This document shows positions 46,366 through 59,002 of a stretch of 64,000 nucleotides of DNA, piece by piece (the first letter of the stretch is position 1; each line of letters begins with the position of its first letter). Source of the stretch: Isoetes taiwanensis (Eukaryota > Streptophyta > Lycopodiopsida > Isoetales > Isoetaceae). The DNA is taken from positions 12,602,234 through 12,666,233 of the forward strand of contig JAJEKV010000034.1 in the NCBI GenBank assembly GCA_021234155.1, given 5' to 3'. The position numbers were made by a program, and so were the translations under genes. The notes beneath the pieces are model-generated. The model did not search any database. It had not been told where the DNA came from and saw only the letters and a list, made by a program, of their open reading frames with translations.

Positions 46366-46629
46366 TCCGTCTTCTTCATCATCAAAAAGTGTCTATATTG
46401 AAAGTGATCCTATCTCGATAGAAAGTACTATAGTTGAGATGATGGGGAAGACCTTAGGTTCAAGTTGGAGGGTGGATGATTCTTTTCTTCTTACATAGAT
46501 AGAAACTCTCGATCGCATCTTCATTGGGAAGAATTGAATGAATTGTTCAAGTTGGAGGGTAGGTGGTTCTCTCCTTCTTAGGCGTGTAGAAACTCAAGAG
46601 GTATAGAATGGCTTTGCTAATAAGGGATT

Positions 46630-46930
46630 GATCAAAATCTATGGAATTTTGAGGGATGTAAACAAATCTTGAGCAAATTTAGGAAAACTTTAGGAGAAAC
46701 TAAGGGAACTTAAGGAATCATGAGGAAGTCTAGGGAGAACCATGAGGTAATCTAGTAAGAAATTTGCAAACTTTGAGGGAATGCGGAGAAAAACTAGGTG
46801 ATAGATGGGAGTCCTATAAAAATCCTTTTATTTTAAAGGGAATCGCAAGCACTCCTAAGCAATTTAAGAGAATCATGGGGATTCAAGGAATAGAAGGGCA
46901 ATTCTAGGACATTGAAGCAAGTTTTTGGAC
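46630..46930. repeat. Degenerate minisatellite, AGGGAA/TTAGG-like units
   Basis: Loose repeats such as TTTAGGAGAAACTAAGGGAA and CATGAGGAAGTCTAGGGAGA run for about 300 bp with a period near 18-22. The complementary-looking array at 54174 (GATTCCCTTAGATT) may be the same satellite inverted. Confidence 0.55.
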
Positions 46931-49771
46931 CATTTAAGAGAGACAACACTGGCTTCTTATAACTATTCTATAAACTATTCTATTCTATTCTATATAACTT
47001 GCCACTTTTGACAATAACACACTCGGAAATTGCTTGATCAATGGGTATAAAAACACAAACACATGAAATTTATAATAGAGTGAGAAATGTGCATACCCAC
47101 ACCATTGGTAATGGCCACCAAATACTCAAGAGCAAGCAGATCATGAATGGAAAAATAGCAAGATAGTCTATTATAATAAGTAATCCGCCAGCATAATAAC
47201 CAATTATAGAGTGTGTGGCTAAGTTCTTTGCATACTTAAGATGAGACTCGTGGTTAATCTCCATCAAAGGAACCCCAGTGGCACTAACAAAGAAACTACA
47301 ATTTGAACATATCTTATGTTGGAAGCGTGGAAGCCATTTGATCTTATTTAGCTCGAAAGCACATTCAAGATAGAGCTAAGTTTATCTTTACTAGCAAAGG
47401 ATAGTACTTGAAGGCATCAACACGAACTAGCCTTGTTGAAAGTGAGATATTCTTTTGAATCCAATCAAAGAATGACATACGTGAAACCCTTTCCATAGAA
47501 TCAAAAGTTTTCCAAGCACGAGGTGCGCCATGTACATGGGAAACACCTTGAGGAACTACTTGAATACCAGGCACATTATGCATTGTCTCTATGGCTGAGG
47601 AAGTGGCTTGCTAGCCTACATAATATCTATCAAAGTAGGAATATCAATAGACTTAGAAAGAGGTGGAAGGTGTTGCCAATCCTCATTTATATTACAAAGA
47701 TAATGATTAGAAACAGGAGGATTGAGACACCTAAGACGTATTAAGTTCATACTAGAAATGGTATCCAATGTTGTTAGACTTAAGCTGACTTTACCATATA
47801 TAACTAGGTCCCAGCTCTAACTATTTTAATCCCTAACAACTAACCCTAAGCTTAATTTTTCTTCAGAAGAGGGAACTTGGATTACCTAAGAATGGCAAGA
47901 AAAGTTACTCATGTAGAAATGTCATCATCATGGAAACTTTTGACCTTGATCAAAATACTATCCTATTGAGTACCAACAATTTAACTAAAATCTTACTCAT
48001 GGAGAAAAGCATGAGGCATTAATTTCTATCTGATTATCTCTAGACCTAACTATCGATCAAATAACTCTCTTTGTGACGATATTACAAGACATAATACAAT
48101 TTTCCTAAACAAACCATGAGTGGAGATGATGATGATGGAATTTTAACATCCAACGAAAGTTATAGCTTATGGGACAATTTACAAGACACCCAGATGTGTT
48201 CTGCCCCCATCATCGTATATGGTTGAAGTGGGTCCTTTCCCCACCAACTTTACAATGATACATGGCCACTTTCTCAATGAGGCATTGAACATCAATTCCA
48301 AATACCACTTTGGGCTTGAAGGAAGCTTCTTGAATTCAATAGAATGAGAAGATTTTTTTTTTGCCATTGAACAATTGGACATACATAGAATGACTTTTGA
48401 AATTCCCCTTCTTTTTATCAGTTTTCGCCTTCCATTGGAACTCTTCCATACCTTCCAATGATGGTCTCCTTTCACATGCATATGGTGCATTATATAGGGC
48501 CATTATGACCTTCATAACATAAGCTATTCATCTACATGACTAGACGTATTGTGTTGATCGAACAATATGAATTCCTTATATCATGATATATTATATTGAT
48601 TTTAATTGTCTAGAAGTGGTCTAAGTGATAAGCGACAATATAGGCCTTTGATCCCCACATTGGTGATAAGCCTGCTATGGTGCTTAAAAACAATCACGTC
48701 AAGCAAGCAATAATAACAATTTGATCACGACAAGGGCAACCGTCGCGTCAATAAAAGCCCCAAGAGATGCTTCAATTCTTCTACAAGATTGCATGTTCTT
48801 TTTAAGATGTCCAGGACTGATATCTGAAACTTTGTGATCTACACCTTATACAATAATATTGTGATCCATATACTCTTGGTACTTCTCCTAAGTGCAAATC
48901 ATCAACAAGATATAAGAAAGTTCCTCTCACATCTAGGGAAGTAATGCTATTTTCTCACATCTAGGTAACTAATGCTATTTTTTTTTGCTGCCAGCGTTGG
49001 ATTAGAAATTGCGACAAATGTTGGTGACCATCAGCCTATAATCGAAAGGTTTTTACAACACAATGGCCAAGCAGCCTAAAAGTTACTTTAGTAGCTTTAA
49101 GGAAGGAATTTTGTGGAGGGAGGAGCTTTCATATAAAGACTACGATTTGAAAGTATTGTTTGAACTATGTCTTTGATTTCACTCTAGGTTGTTTCACGTA
49201 CTTGAATCATCTAACTAGGGTTTAGTAAGAAGAAAAAAGATTGTTCATCTCTTATTAGCCAGGCATGTGCTAAAATATTCAAGACCCAGTTCAGAATCAG
49301 ATAGAAGAAGCAACTTTTAACATCATTCCCACCCGAAGGGCATTTGAAGCATACACCACACTAACACTGGTTAATGGTCCCTGCCTCCAAATCATTTTAC
49401 ATTAAATGCAACTATAAACGGCAACTCGAGACACCTTGAACTAATATGTTATGACTAGACCAAAAGCTTAGATGCACTAGACATAACGCCCGATGGAATA
49501 ATTGGCATTTATTTACTACTGAAGGGAAATATTATTCTAAAAAACATACCTTCGGTTCCTCTAGATGACATCGTTGAACCACTTTGGTCGTTACAGTTTG
49601 TTAACAGAAAATAAGTATTCTCCATATTTCCTATAATACATACTTATTCATATTCCAACGCCATATTTAAATTGGACATGTTGAAATCTTTATAGTCCAA
49701 CAATGTACTTTGACTCTTAACGGGAATGGTGTAGTAGCATTTATTTACTATGCAAATATAAAATAGCATCT
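46931..49771. other. No assignable gene
   Basis: A TTCTA run at 46975-47003. Minus-strand frames at 47267-47070 (EINHESHLKYAKNLATHSII, then a hydrophobic stretch) and 48490-48179 (FKKLPSSPKWYLELMFNASL) are open for 65 and 103 codons and look transposon-like, but I cannot place them in a family. Confidence 0.5.
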
Positions 49772-49791
49772 TTTATTAATATTAATATTAA

Positions 49792-49846
<55 letters not shown>

Positions 49847-49854
49847 AATATTAA

Positions 49855-49951
<97 letters not shown>
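49772..49951. repeat. (ATT)n microsatellite, about 180 bp
   Basis: Two runs of ATT joined by AATAATATTAATATT. The two inner interruptions are inverted with respect to each other. Homopolymer frames across it are artefacts. Confidence 0.97.
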
Positions 49952-50809
49952 GCAAGAAATTTATCATGGCGACCAAGGTAAATACAAACTTTTTTTTTAT
50001 CATTATGAAGGAATGCATTGCTAAAATCAAAGGCAATGTGAAAGGAACACGGAGTCAAAATACCTCCACAAATTCTCCTTGAATTTCTAGGATTCTCTTG
50101 ACACTTAGAAATGCGTGGCATTAATTGCATTTGGAGTACCAATACTATTATGTTAAGAAAGATAGGATGTATAAAAATATATAAGGACCCAACCAATAAC
50201 CACTCTGAGGGCTTCAAAGAAATTTGAAAAGCACCCGGCATAGGCGCTTGAAAACTAGCGCCAAATCCTAGTAGTGACTCTTAAAAAAACTACCACACAT
50301 CAAAACCTAGTATACTGACCTTATAAAAGACCATAATTAACGAAATAGAGTTTGCCCTTCATGCAAATCAATAGAATTAGCATAGAAACTGCCTGCAATG
50401 AGAGTGCAACACCAAGGACAAGATCAGAAATGCATCTTTGAAGACAAATATCTCGCATCCATCATGAGATCACACCATTTCAACTTGTGGCAAATAAATA
50501 GAGCAGTCCATCATAAAAGAATTAAGAATAGCTACTAGGTTTCTTTATAAAATTGTATACTCTGATTTATATTGGATGTTAAGCCGAACTTGCTACACTA
50601 CCACCGGCTTTACTCGTTCTGGCTGTTGCCTTGAATCTGAAGAGCTAATATCTGGTCAGAAACTTAACACGACCAGAAACTTGGCATGACTCTAGGTCTC
50701 TTTCCTTTCGATGATCTAACTCAGAAGATTTCTGTAAACACTAAAAATCCAAAAAAATATGCAATAGAATGCGAGCGGCACCTCTCGATTACGATTCACC
50801 TAGAGCAAT
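49952..50809. other. No assignable gene
   Basis: Short frames only; flank of the LINE at 50810. Confidence 0.5.
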
Positions 50810-52677
50810 TTTTGGAATTGCAGGAGCTGCACACAGGTCACCATAGGTGTGCTGGAGAAGAAGTTAATGCAATGGGCTGAGGAAGCTGGAGTACAAGCAG
50901 TTGGCCAGGCAGGTTTTCGCCCTGCCCACTCCACGAGTGATTATATTTTTACTCTTAGAATTCTTATGGAAGCTAGCCGCAATGCACGACGTGACTTGTA
51001 TTCTTTGTTTAGTGGATTTTAAGATGGCATATGATACGGTCCACAGGGGACTGTTGTTGGCAACGCTTGCGGGGAGCTACATGTCCCACGGGATTTGCGA
51101 GAATGCCATCTGCGTGGAATATGCCACTTTGCTTGCGTCAGATCACCGGGTGAACAGCACCATAGGTGTTAAACAGGGATGTCCGTTATCTCCAATGCTT
51201 TTTGGACTCTATATTGACAAGTTGGAGACCTGGATGCAAGAACATGGAGGTGTGGTGGCCCTTGATTGCTAGAGGCATATACAATAAAACAATTGCTCTA
51301 TCTTGACGATCACGGGCTTATTGTCCCATACAACTAGGGAGTATCACGGGAACATTTGGATGCTCTCGATCGATTACGTGACATATAGGGAATGATCGTC
51401 AACCAGCAGAAAAACCAAAATTGTTTCCAATCACATGCACAACATGATATCCCGACTTACATTCTGGATAAGGACCTTTAAGTATCCGGGAATCGATTTC
51501 TCTGCTAACATGCTATGGGGTGGTACCGTAGAAAGAAGGGTGGTATGGGATGGAAAGCCACGTATGCAATCTGAGAATAGGCGCTTCTGAGAATAGATCT
51601 GCGATTGGGCATGCAAAAGCACACTGTTCCAAGCACTCATTGAACGGTATTGTTGTATGGGGTAGAGGTCCGGGGGCGGTGATTAGCAAGGGCACTTGGG
51701 ATAAGCTAGAGAGGGCAGTAGAAGGCTTTTCGACATCTGACTTGCGTCAGGACGGTGCCTTATCCGATTTTTCTTTGTATGAGGCGGCTTTTGGCCTACT
51801 GCACGATACGCTATCGCGTGAGGCACCTTGCGTATTTCCATAAGGTTGACAGAATGGATGCACAACGTCTCCCTCCCACAGGGCTCATTATTGGCACAAG
51901 GGCCACAACATCCCGAAGAGTGTGGCGGGAGCATTGTAGGGGATGGTTAGCAAGATGGTCCTTAGACTATCAACGATTATGGATATGTCGGGATATCGCG
52001 AACGAGAGCTGCATTTGAATGGCTTTTCTTTGCCTCTACGTGGGATCGCCCACTCTTGCAAAGCCCAAAGCGAGCACTACCACCGCATTGTTAATCCGTC
52101 GCTTGAACATGGCCCCCACCCGGTATTTGAAGGCACACATCTCTACCAAGAAGCGGAGAGCTATAGCTGCAATAAGGGCAGGTCCCACCATCTCCGAGGA
52201 GTGAGACAGCATTTGGGATACGGATGGAGGCCGGGGGACTCCCCGGCATGAGAGATTATGCGGTCTTTGTCACATGCGAGATAGTAGAAGATGAACACCA
52301 TGCTCTACTGAGAGTGTCCCAGGCATATGCACTCATGCCGATCTCGATGCTGCTCGAGATAGCAATTCATCAGCTGGCCGGCCGCCAATGGTTTGCACGT
52401 CTCGCGTCCTACATTACGCAAGTCTCCACACCGTCGGAGAGTCCCTCGCGACCACCCGGGAATTTGGCGCCGGATAGGGACTCACGAGCGCCTACTACAA
52501 GGGTTTTCCTCCCACATGGGGTTTTTTCGTCCCAGTGGTAGAGACACATTGTACAGGGTTGTTGTGGTTTTCTTTTGTGTTTGGATACTTTCCGATATAT
52601 TGTATGTCTATAACCGTCTCATAGGCCAGTTGGCCTCCGTGGACGTTAAAATATACTTCCTTCCTTCCTTCCTTTAA
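50810..52677 (+). pseudogene. LINE family A, RT to 3' end
   Basis: Pieces: VGQAGFRPAHSTS and YIFTLRILMEASRNARRDLY near 50900; LVDFKMAYDTVHRGLL (palm A); VKQGCPLSPMLFGLYIDKLE at about 51165-51225 (motif B); LSYLDDHGLI near 51300 in place of YADD; LERAVEGFSTSDLRQDG near 51705; LYEAAFGLL; EIVEDEHHALLRVSQAYALM near 52280 (EDE-H motif). The 3' end has TCATAGGCCAGTTGGCCTCC and GTGGACGTTAAAATA, then (CTTC)n to 52675. It resembles the copy at 21.6-23.7 kb. 5' truncated, with many indels and stops. Confidence 0.85.
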
Positions 52678-52679
52678 AT

Positions 52680-54173
52680 TCACATAGAACAAATAAGATC
52701 TGGCATAGATGCATCAATTCTACAAATCATTTACATCTTTTTCCTTCTGTTCTTTTTTCAAATGAGTTCGTTTTAAGAAGCATTAAGCCATTCCCACAAG
52801 AAAGCAAAAGCAAGGGGCTATTAAGGGCTATACCAGAATCAGATCCAATAGCTTCATTTGCTTCTTCAAGACAACATAAAAGGCCCATAGTTTCCAGCTT
52901 GGAACTGGGGTCGCCACATCCCTTCTTCCCATCATTGTTCCTCATCTCATATTAAAAAAACTTTGGCCTCCATATCCGATTCTTATTGCTCACATCACTT
53001 TACCATATTTTTGCCATCTGAGAAATTAATTTTAGGATGCCAAACAAATGTCCAGCTAAAGGCCAGTTGTGGGTTCTTAGACTAATCTACTTCAAACAAC
53101 TGATTTGAATCTAATTTTTGAAGAGAAACCCCAGCAAATCTTCAACCTGAAAGCTTAAACGACATCAAAGCAAATAATAAAGGAAGTAAGCTAAAAATTA
53201 TGCTTCACGTCTGAGTCTGAGCAAAAATTTCAAGGTAAACATCTATTTGGAAGAAAAATCAAGGCTATGGTGCTGAAGTGTAAGGAGGAGGCTATGCCCC
53301 ACTCTAGCTTCCCTGCATCAAAAGAAAAGAGTGCTGCCGAGAGATTGGACTGACAAATCAATGCAAAATTTCAGCTCACAAATAAGGGTACAATTTTATG
53401 CTGGAGTTTTTTTTTCATCTCAATTACGGTCCGATCCTTGGTTCGGGAAAATTCGGGGAACCTTGTAAGCCTCCAAACAGCTTGCAATCTGCCTCTGCAC
53501 CTGCGACCTATCTATCTCTACTCCGATAGCACGGTAGAATGAGGAGCCTCCATAGACAGATGGCTATTCATTGGCTATGTGATTCCGGTGGATCCAACAT
53601 CGCTAGAATGAGAAGGAAGCGATGGTGACCTCCCCCCCTCCCCCTAGGGCCCACTTTTTTTCTCGATCGGTCTATTTTTTCCTCGAAAACCTACCATCAT
53701 TTTGCGATGCATCATTGCATCGCATGTTCAACGATCAGTCACGTGTATTATCACTGCACAAGAAAACAATCTATAAAAACTGGTCTCAATAAATATTACC
53801 TTCCTACACATAAAGGCCTCATTGATCAATCACATGCATTATGATCCTATAAGTTACACACTAAGGTTTCGGACTTAATACAAATCCAATTCTAATCACT
53901 GTAAATGAATCCACAACCAAATGCATCCAAGCACTTGACCAATGCCCTTCTCAAACAACGCAACACATACATTATCCTTTGCGCACAAGTCATATGCATT
54001 ATGATCCCACAAGTGACAAATCGGTTCTCACGCATTCAGCGTAGGCGGATCACGAGACCAAATCTAAGCACTCGCGATGGCGTTCCCAAACAACGCAACA
54101 CACTCCCCACACAACACAATCAATCTTATCCTCAGCACACAAGCAGTAAGATTGACCTAGGTTCCCTTACATT
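52680..54173. other. No gene; a perfect hairpin at 53703-53724
   Basis: TGCGATGCA-TCAT-TGCATCGCA is a perfect 9-bp inverted repeat with a 4-base loop. 53450-53660 is GC-richer than its surroundings but has no frame that I can recognise. Confidence 0.55.
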
Positions 54174-54402
54174 ATATAAGATTCAAAGAGATTCTATAAA
54201 GATTCTCCTAGATACTCTAAGATTTCATCAAGATTTTCTTAGATTCCTTTTAGATTTTATAAAGATTCCCTTAGATCTTATGAAGATTCCCCTAGATTTT
54301 AAGAGATTCCCTTAGATTTGTAAATATTTTCTTAGATTCTTTTACATTCTATGAGATTTTCTTAGATTCCCTTAGATTCTCCTAGATTCCTTTATATTCT
54401 AG
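54174..54402 (+). repeat. Degenerate minisatellite, GATTCCCTTAGATT units
   Basis: About 14 variants of AGATTCCCTTAGATTTTATA follow one another over 230 bp with a variable period of 14-20. Units are related but no two neighbours are identical. Confidence 0.8.
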
Positions 54403-54462
54403 ACTTCGATCAAGGGTCAAGATCTCACTACATGACAATAATTAAAAGCAACATGAGCCATA

Positions 54463-54800
54463 GGATCTATTACATATAATTCCCAAAGTCATATGCATGC
54501 CGTGGGATATGTGCCAAGCCCACGTGGTAGTAAGATCCTAGTCGGCGATCGGGGATTAAGAACAATCGGATCGCGGGATCTATTATATATAATTACCAAA
54601 GCCATGTGCACCGTAGGATATGTCCCAAAGCAATGTGGCCGTCGAATCTCGGACCCGGCGATCGGGATCAAATCAACCTAGGCCAAGTAGGATGCGTCTA
54701 TATAGAATCTATATAGAAACTCCCAAGCCATCACGGGTGTAGGATCGTCCTAAAGCCACATGGCCGTAGGATCTCGGATCAACGATTGGGATAAAAGCGA
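54463..54800 (+). repeat. Three tandem copies of a 113-129-bp repeat
   Basis: Copies begin near 54463, 54576 and 54704. Shared order: GGATCTATTA(C/T)ATATAAT, CCAAAG(T/C)CAT, GTAGGATATGTCCCAAAGC, a TGTGGCCGTAG block, and a GGCGATCGGGAT end. The unit is GC-richer at its 3' half. It is adjacent to the minisatellite at 54174-54402. Confidence 0.85.
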
Positions 54801-55540
54801 CAAACATAAGAACACATATATGTTAGATAGATATAATTATAAAGAGATATAGCTAAGGATAGGTTTTGTATGTATGAATGAATTTTTAGGTATGAAGTTC
54901 AAAAATACATTATTTTTTGATATGATCTATATTTTTCCATATTAAGTGAGTTGGGTAAAAAGAAAAAGGATTTTGCATATGCAAATTTTTTGTTTAAGCA
55001 TATGCAAAATAGTAAAAAATATATATCGCGAGCTTAAAAAAAAAATATTATAAACTTGCATGGGCGAACTATACTACCCATCTGCGACGAGTTTGTATAG
55101 GCAAAATAGCATAGTTTGCATTTGCATACGTGAACATTAAAAATCTGAATAGAATTTGAGCAGTTAGCATCTGAAAGAAGCGTGCTTATAAATGTTTATA
55201 ATTTGATGTTTATCTTAAAATATGACCATATTTTTTTATTCAGATCTATTGAAATTTGGAAGGTTTGACGTCTGCATTAAAAAAAAAAAGTGGTTGCATG
55301 GACTTTTGTGTGAGAAGTTATGTTGAAACATGTTATATGCCTTCCTTTCTGTTTTAGTACTAACTAACTATCACTATTGTGTTTGTTTCTTTATAGGAAG
55401 ACAAAAATTGTTATGAAAAACATTGGAGGCCAATACACTCGGTTTCTCGATATGGAAGCGTAGTAAGATGCATCTATATAGTCATCAAATGGAATTTCTT
55501 TAATTATGATGAATTTGACTCACTATATTTCTTAACTAGT
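54801..55540. other. No gene seen
   Basis: AT-rich. CATATGCAAA(A/T) occurs several times between 54976 and 55020. Confidence 0.5.
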
Positions 55541-55544
55541 ATGC

Positions 55545-55577
55545 CCTCCTCCTCCCTCCCTCCCTCCCTCCCTCCCT

Positions 55578-55628
<51 letters not shown>
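55545..55628. repeat. (CCCT)n then (CT)n microsatellite
   Basis: About 40 bp of CCCT units followed by about 42 bp of CT. Located immediately upstream of a LINE fragment. Confidence 0.95.
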
Positions 55629-55629
<1 letters not shown>

Positions 55630-55631
<2 letters not shown>

Positions 55632-56235
55632 GGGGAAAACTTATCATTAGAGTTATGGCGAGAAAATTGAAAAGGTGCAAAAGAAATTTCTCGGGCCGAG
55701 CTTGGGGTGAAAATCACGAGACCCCTTATGACATGATCTTTGGTTGAATGTGGTATCTTTGCCCTTTGGAGGGTGAGGCTATATGTGGGTTTTTAACTTA
55801 CTTGTGCAAAGTAGGGGTTTGAAGGAAGATAGTCTTCCTAAATGCATTTGAGGTTGGTATCACGGATGGTGTTGTGTGGCTAAAGAGATGGGGGCTCCCC
55901 ATGAGGGCCTTACACATAATAAGGATCGGATTAGGGAATGGGTTCTGAGAGGCGATAACCAACGGATCTAGGTCTAGACACGGAACAAAAATGTCGCTCT
56001 GAGAGAGAGAGATGAACCCTATCCTGCGGGGGAGATGAGTTATCTCAATGACAATATTTCTATCAAGAAAAGGCATGTTATTTGTAGAATGGGCTGGCGA
56101 ACATCATCTAAGCGTGGAAGTGGGGAGATGGGCCCGGGAATATGCGGGAACATAGACTCTGCTTGAGTCACGTGGAGACAACGAGGTTGAGGATGAAGAA
56201 CATGTGATTCTAAAGTGTCCAGATATACCAATCAC
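55630..56235 (+). pseudogene. LINE family A C-terminal part
   Basis: Frames give ARKLKRCKRNFSGRAWGE, TPYDMIFG near 55720 (compare KPQTPYYIMLAE at 2.2 kb), a long arm, WAGEHHLSVEVGRWAREYAG near 56090, and NEVEDEEHVILKCPDIPITK near 56185 (EDE-H plus CP). The palm is missing and there is no recognisable tail; 56244-56345 directly follows with a 67-bp-period duplication (AGGTTCGAGATTGGGGTTAC twice). Confidence 0.7.
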
Positions 56236-56539
56236 TAAGGGATAGGTTCGAGATTGGGGTTACAAATCTTATTTCCTTTTTGGTTTACACCTTACTCACG
56301 GTTGTCGGCGAGGTTCGAGATTGGGGTTACAAATCTTATTTTTCTTTTTAGGTTTACACACGCCACTCGGGTTGCTACAATTGAGGGAGGCGGTGTAAAA
56401 AATATCTAGAGATATGCTTGAGGAGGAAGAGGAGGCGAGCTTGATAATGAGCCTCTCATTGCGAGGTTTCACCACAAGAAGATATTTTTGATTTTGAAAA
56501 TGTTTTTCTAAACATCTCATAGACACGATGGTCTCAAAA

Positions 56540-57055
56540 TGGCCAGAATAATAAACTTCACTTCACTTCAACTTCACTTCTCTCTCACGGGCATGATTTT
56601 GATCCAAAAGTCTAGTGTAGATCAGGTGACTACTTTTAGAGCCATGGTAGATTCTATCATGGAAAAAAAAAATGTTTTTGGACTCTTTGTAAATTACATG
56701 AAGGCATTTGATATGGTAAGTAGAAAATATTTGATAAAGGTTGGGGGAGACTAGGTGTGCCAGTTCGGTACCAATGTGCAATGAAGCTATTGTATGATAA
56801 AGTTTTGGCACAAGCATTCTCCCATGGAAAGGTGCGCGAATCTGATTGGGGTGAAACAAAGAGTGCCCTCTCTCTCCATTATCTGAGTCTCTCGGCATGC
56901 CTATTAATGCTAAAATTTTTTCTCGTGAAAACCCTTGGGGGGAGGGAGGGAGGGATCTTTCAATCCTCGCAGACCAATAAACTTGATATATTCTTTGTGT
57001 GGATCCCAAAGGCCAATTGGTCTCATGGACGATAAAATCAATTCAATTCATTTCA
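56540..57055 (+). pseudogene. LINE family A, internally deleted RT with tail
   Basis: DQVTTFRAMVDSIMEKKNVF then LFVNYMKAFDMVSRKYLIKV (palm A), GVPVRYQCAMKLLYDKVLAQ and a VKQ.VPSLS-type motif B, then an abrupt jump to the 3' UTR: GTGAAAACCCTTGGGG, GGATCCCAAAGGCCAATTGG, TCTCATGGACGATAAAAT and (CAATT)n. The region between motif B and the 3' UTR is deleted. The rest of the RT appears at 57060 onward, possibly another copy. Confidence 0.75.
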
Positions 57056-57059
57056 ATTC

Positions 57060-57890
57060 TCTTCTACTTTGTTCATATTGTTTAGTAATGAATTGGAGAC
57101 ATGGATGAAAAAGACTTGAGCCAATGGTACAACGCTAAATGGATTTGTTCTTCTATCTGAGATGGCATTATCTTCTTCTCAAAAGGGTGTAGAATGTATC
57201 TGAGAGATATCTTGATGCTTTGGATGCTTTTTATGATGTAAAAGGCATGCGGCATAAATGTCTAAAACAAAAGTTCTTATATTTGGAGCCAATAAAGTAG
57301 ATGAATTCAAATTTTACTACAAAGCGAGAAAGTAGAGATTTCAAAAGCGACTTTAAGTATCTTGGCTTTGGTTTAGAGAAAGAAAAGAAAAAAAAAAGCT
57401 TCAATGGAATAAAACAATAACAAAAGGGGTGAATGGGGTTTGAAGGCTTTATATGCCATGCAACAAGAATCTTGGCCCGAAGTAGAAATATGGAATTCAC
57501 GTATGAAATAGTTTTGGTATAAATCCCTAGTAAGAGTCTGTCATACTATATGGTTCGCAGTATGGGGACTTAGATTTGGCTAAAATATGGAAGAAAGCGA
57601 GAGAATTTCACTTGGTCTACAAAACTAACAACCAACAATATATCTAGCAAGCCTATATCTATCGGGCATTTGCATCAAACCTTTGTACCTTTGCTTGCAA
57701 TGACTTGTTCCGCCATGAAAAGCGAGAAGCAAAGAAAAGTGACAAAAACATTGGTCTAAAGCCTTCCATCGTGCTTCTATTTTTGCTTGGTTGCCATGAT
57801 AATAAAGTTAGAAGCATCTTTGCCCTCTTCCAAGTAATCTTGTTAAGCTCTTACGTTTTGTAAAGAGAATAAATAAGAGCAAAGTACCTA
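57060..57890 (+). pseudogene. LINE family A RT, post-motif B part
   Basis: FSNELETWMKKT near 57085 (GLYIDELE-type), MSKTKVLIFGANKVDEFKFY near 57255 (VN..KTK.+.F), GFEGFICHATRILA near 57440 and YEIVLV..PSKSLSYY. No YADD was recognised between them. It follows the tail at 57055 directly, so one copy is inserted in or next to the other. Confidence 0.6.
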
Positions 57891-58974
57891 TGTGATGATT
57901 TTTTGTGGAATTGAAGTGCCATTTAATGGTAATTTAATCCAGATGGCTATCAAGATTTTATAAGTCCATATGGCTTTCAATATTCTCTTGAGCAGTTCCG
58001 AGACTATGTTTTATTCATAAACCTCCACGAAATCTATAATGCTTTTGATCAGCCTCAAATGATTGTCCCCAACAAAAGAATGTCGGCCATAATCATCCTC
58101 AATAATAACAAAAATAAGGGAAAAGCGAATGGCAACAATATGCTCCACAATAGCAAAAATACGAGAAAAAATATACATGAAATACATACCATTATATTTT
58201 ATAAAAGATGTTGCCTCGATAATGGGTGATAAGATATTGCCTCGGTAATGGGTGATAATGGACTGCTATTGCCTCGATAATGGGTGGTAGATTCTAAGCA
58301 ATCTCTAGAGCCCATTATAAGACTTGTGGCTGAAATACAAATTTGAAAGATGAAATGGATCATCAATTTTACTCCTCCAAGCTCCATTCTCCTTATTTAC
58401 GCATATCCCACATTGGGCAAATCCATCTATGTGGATGAGACCTAAAGCGGAAAAAAAGGCAAGATGACAATAGAAATTGGTAGAAAATTCAATGAAGTAC
58501 ATTTTTCCATGTCACATGCACCTCTGTTTCTCCAAATACTTCCAGCGTGGCGAGAATCACGATAAAGCCCTATGTACTCTGCTCTTTGGAACATTGAAGC
58601 TATCAAAATTATCTAAAGAAGAAAGGATTGATTTGGTAACATCCATTATTATGTCTGCAAAACTAGCATGACTTGCCAGATGACTCTAGAATTAACTGTA
58701 CAACTGTGTATATCCAGATTTTGCAAGCATGTGCAGATTTGCCTTGTAGCCTAAAATAGAGCGGGAAATAGCTATTAAAGCCATGAACATAGGTCTAATT
58801 GTTTACGAGGTAGGCTATGGCTTGCCAGAGGAGATGAACTTTACGTGGTACGTACATTGGGCATTTCACGCACATAAATGTTAAATGCCAGCCCTAGATC
58901 TAAGCCATCGAATCTAGGGCATCGTTCAAGACAGACATATAATAAAATTTTATAATATATATAAGAAGATACTG
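57891..58974. other. No gene; small triplicated motif
   Basis: TGCCTCG(A/G)TAATGGGTG(A/G)TA occurs three times at 58211-58290. A frame at 58477-58668 is not assignable. Confidence 0.5.
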
Positions 58975-59002
58975 CTAGTAATGGTGCCCGGCGTTGCGGG
59001 GC
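58975..59002 (-). mobile_element. Helitron 3' terminus, second copy
   Basis: Plus strand: CTAGTAATGGT, then GCCCGGC-GTT-GCGGGGC (one mismatch in the 7-bp stem), then TTTAGC. The layout matches 42018-42044. The base after CTAG on the minus strand is C rather than the expected T. Confidence 0.5.

Noticed and set aside
47070-47267. Hydrophobic minus-strand ORF as a membrane protein gene
   Set aside because: No start context, splice sites or homology could be supported; more likely transposon remains.
49741-50241. 166-residue minus-strand ORF
   Set aside because: Half is the (ATT)n array; the remainder has no recognised domain.
53703-53724. Perfect hairpin as a terminator or small RNA gene
   Set aside because: A 9-bp stem alone, with no flanking gene or repeat ends, is too little support in a plant genome.
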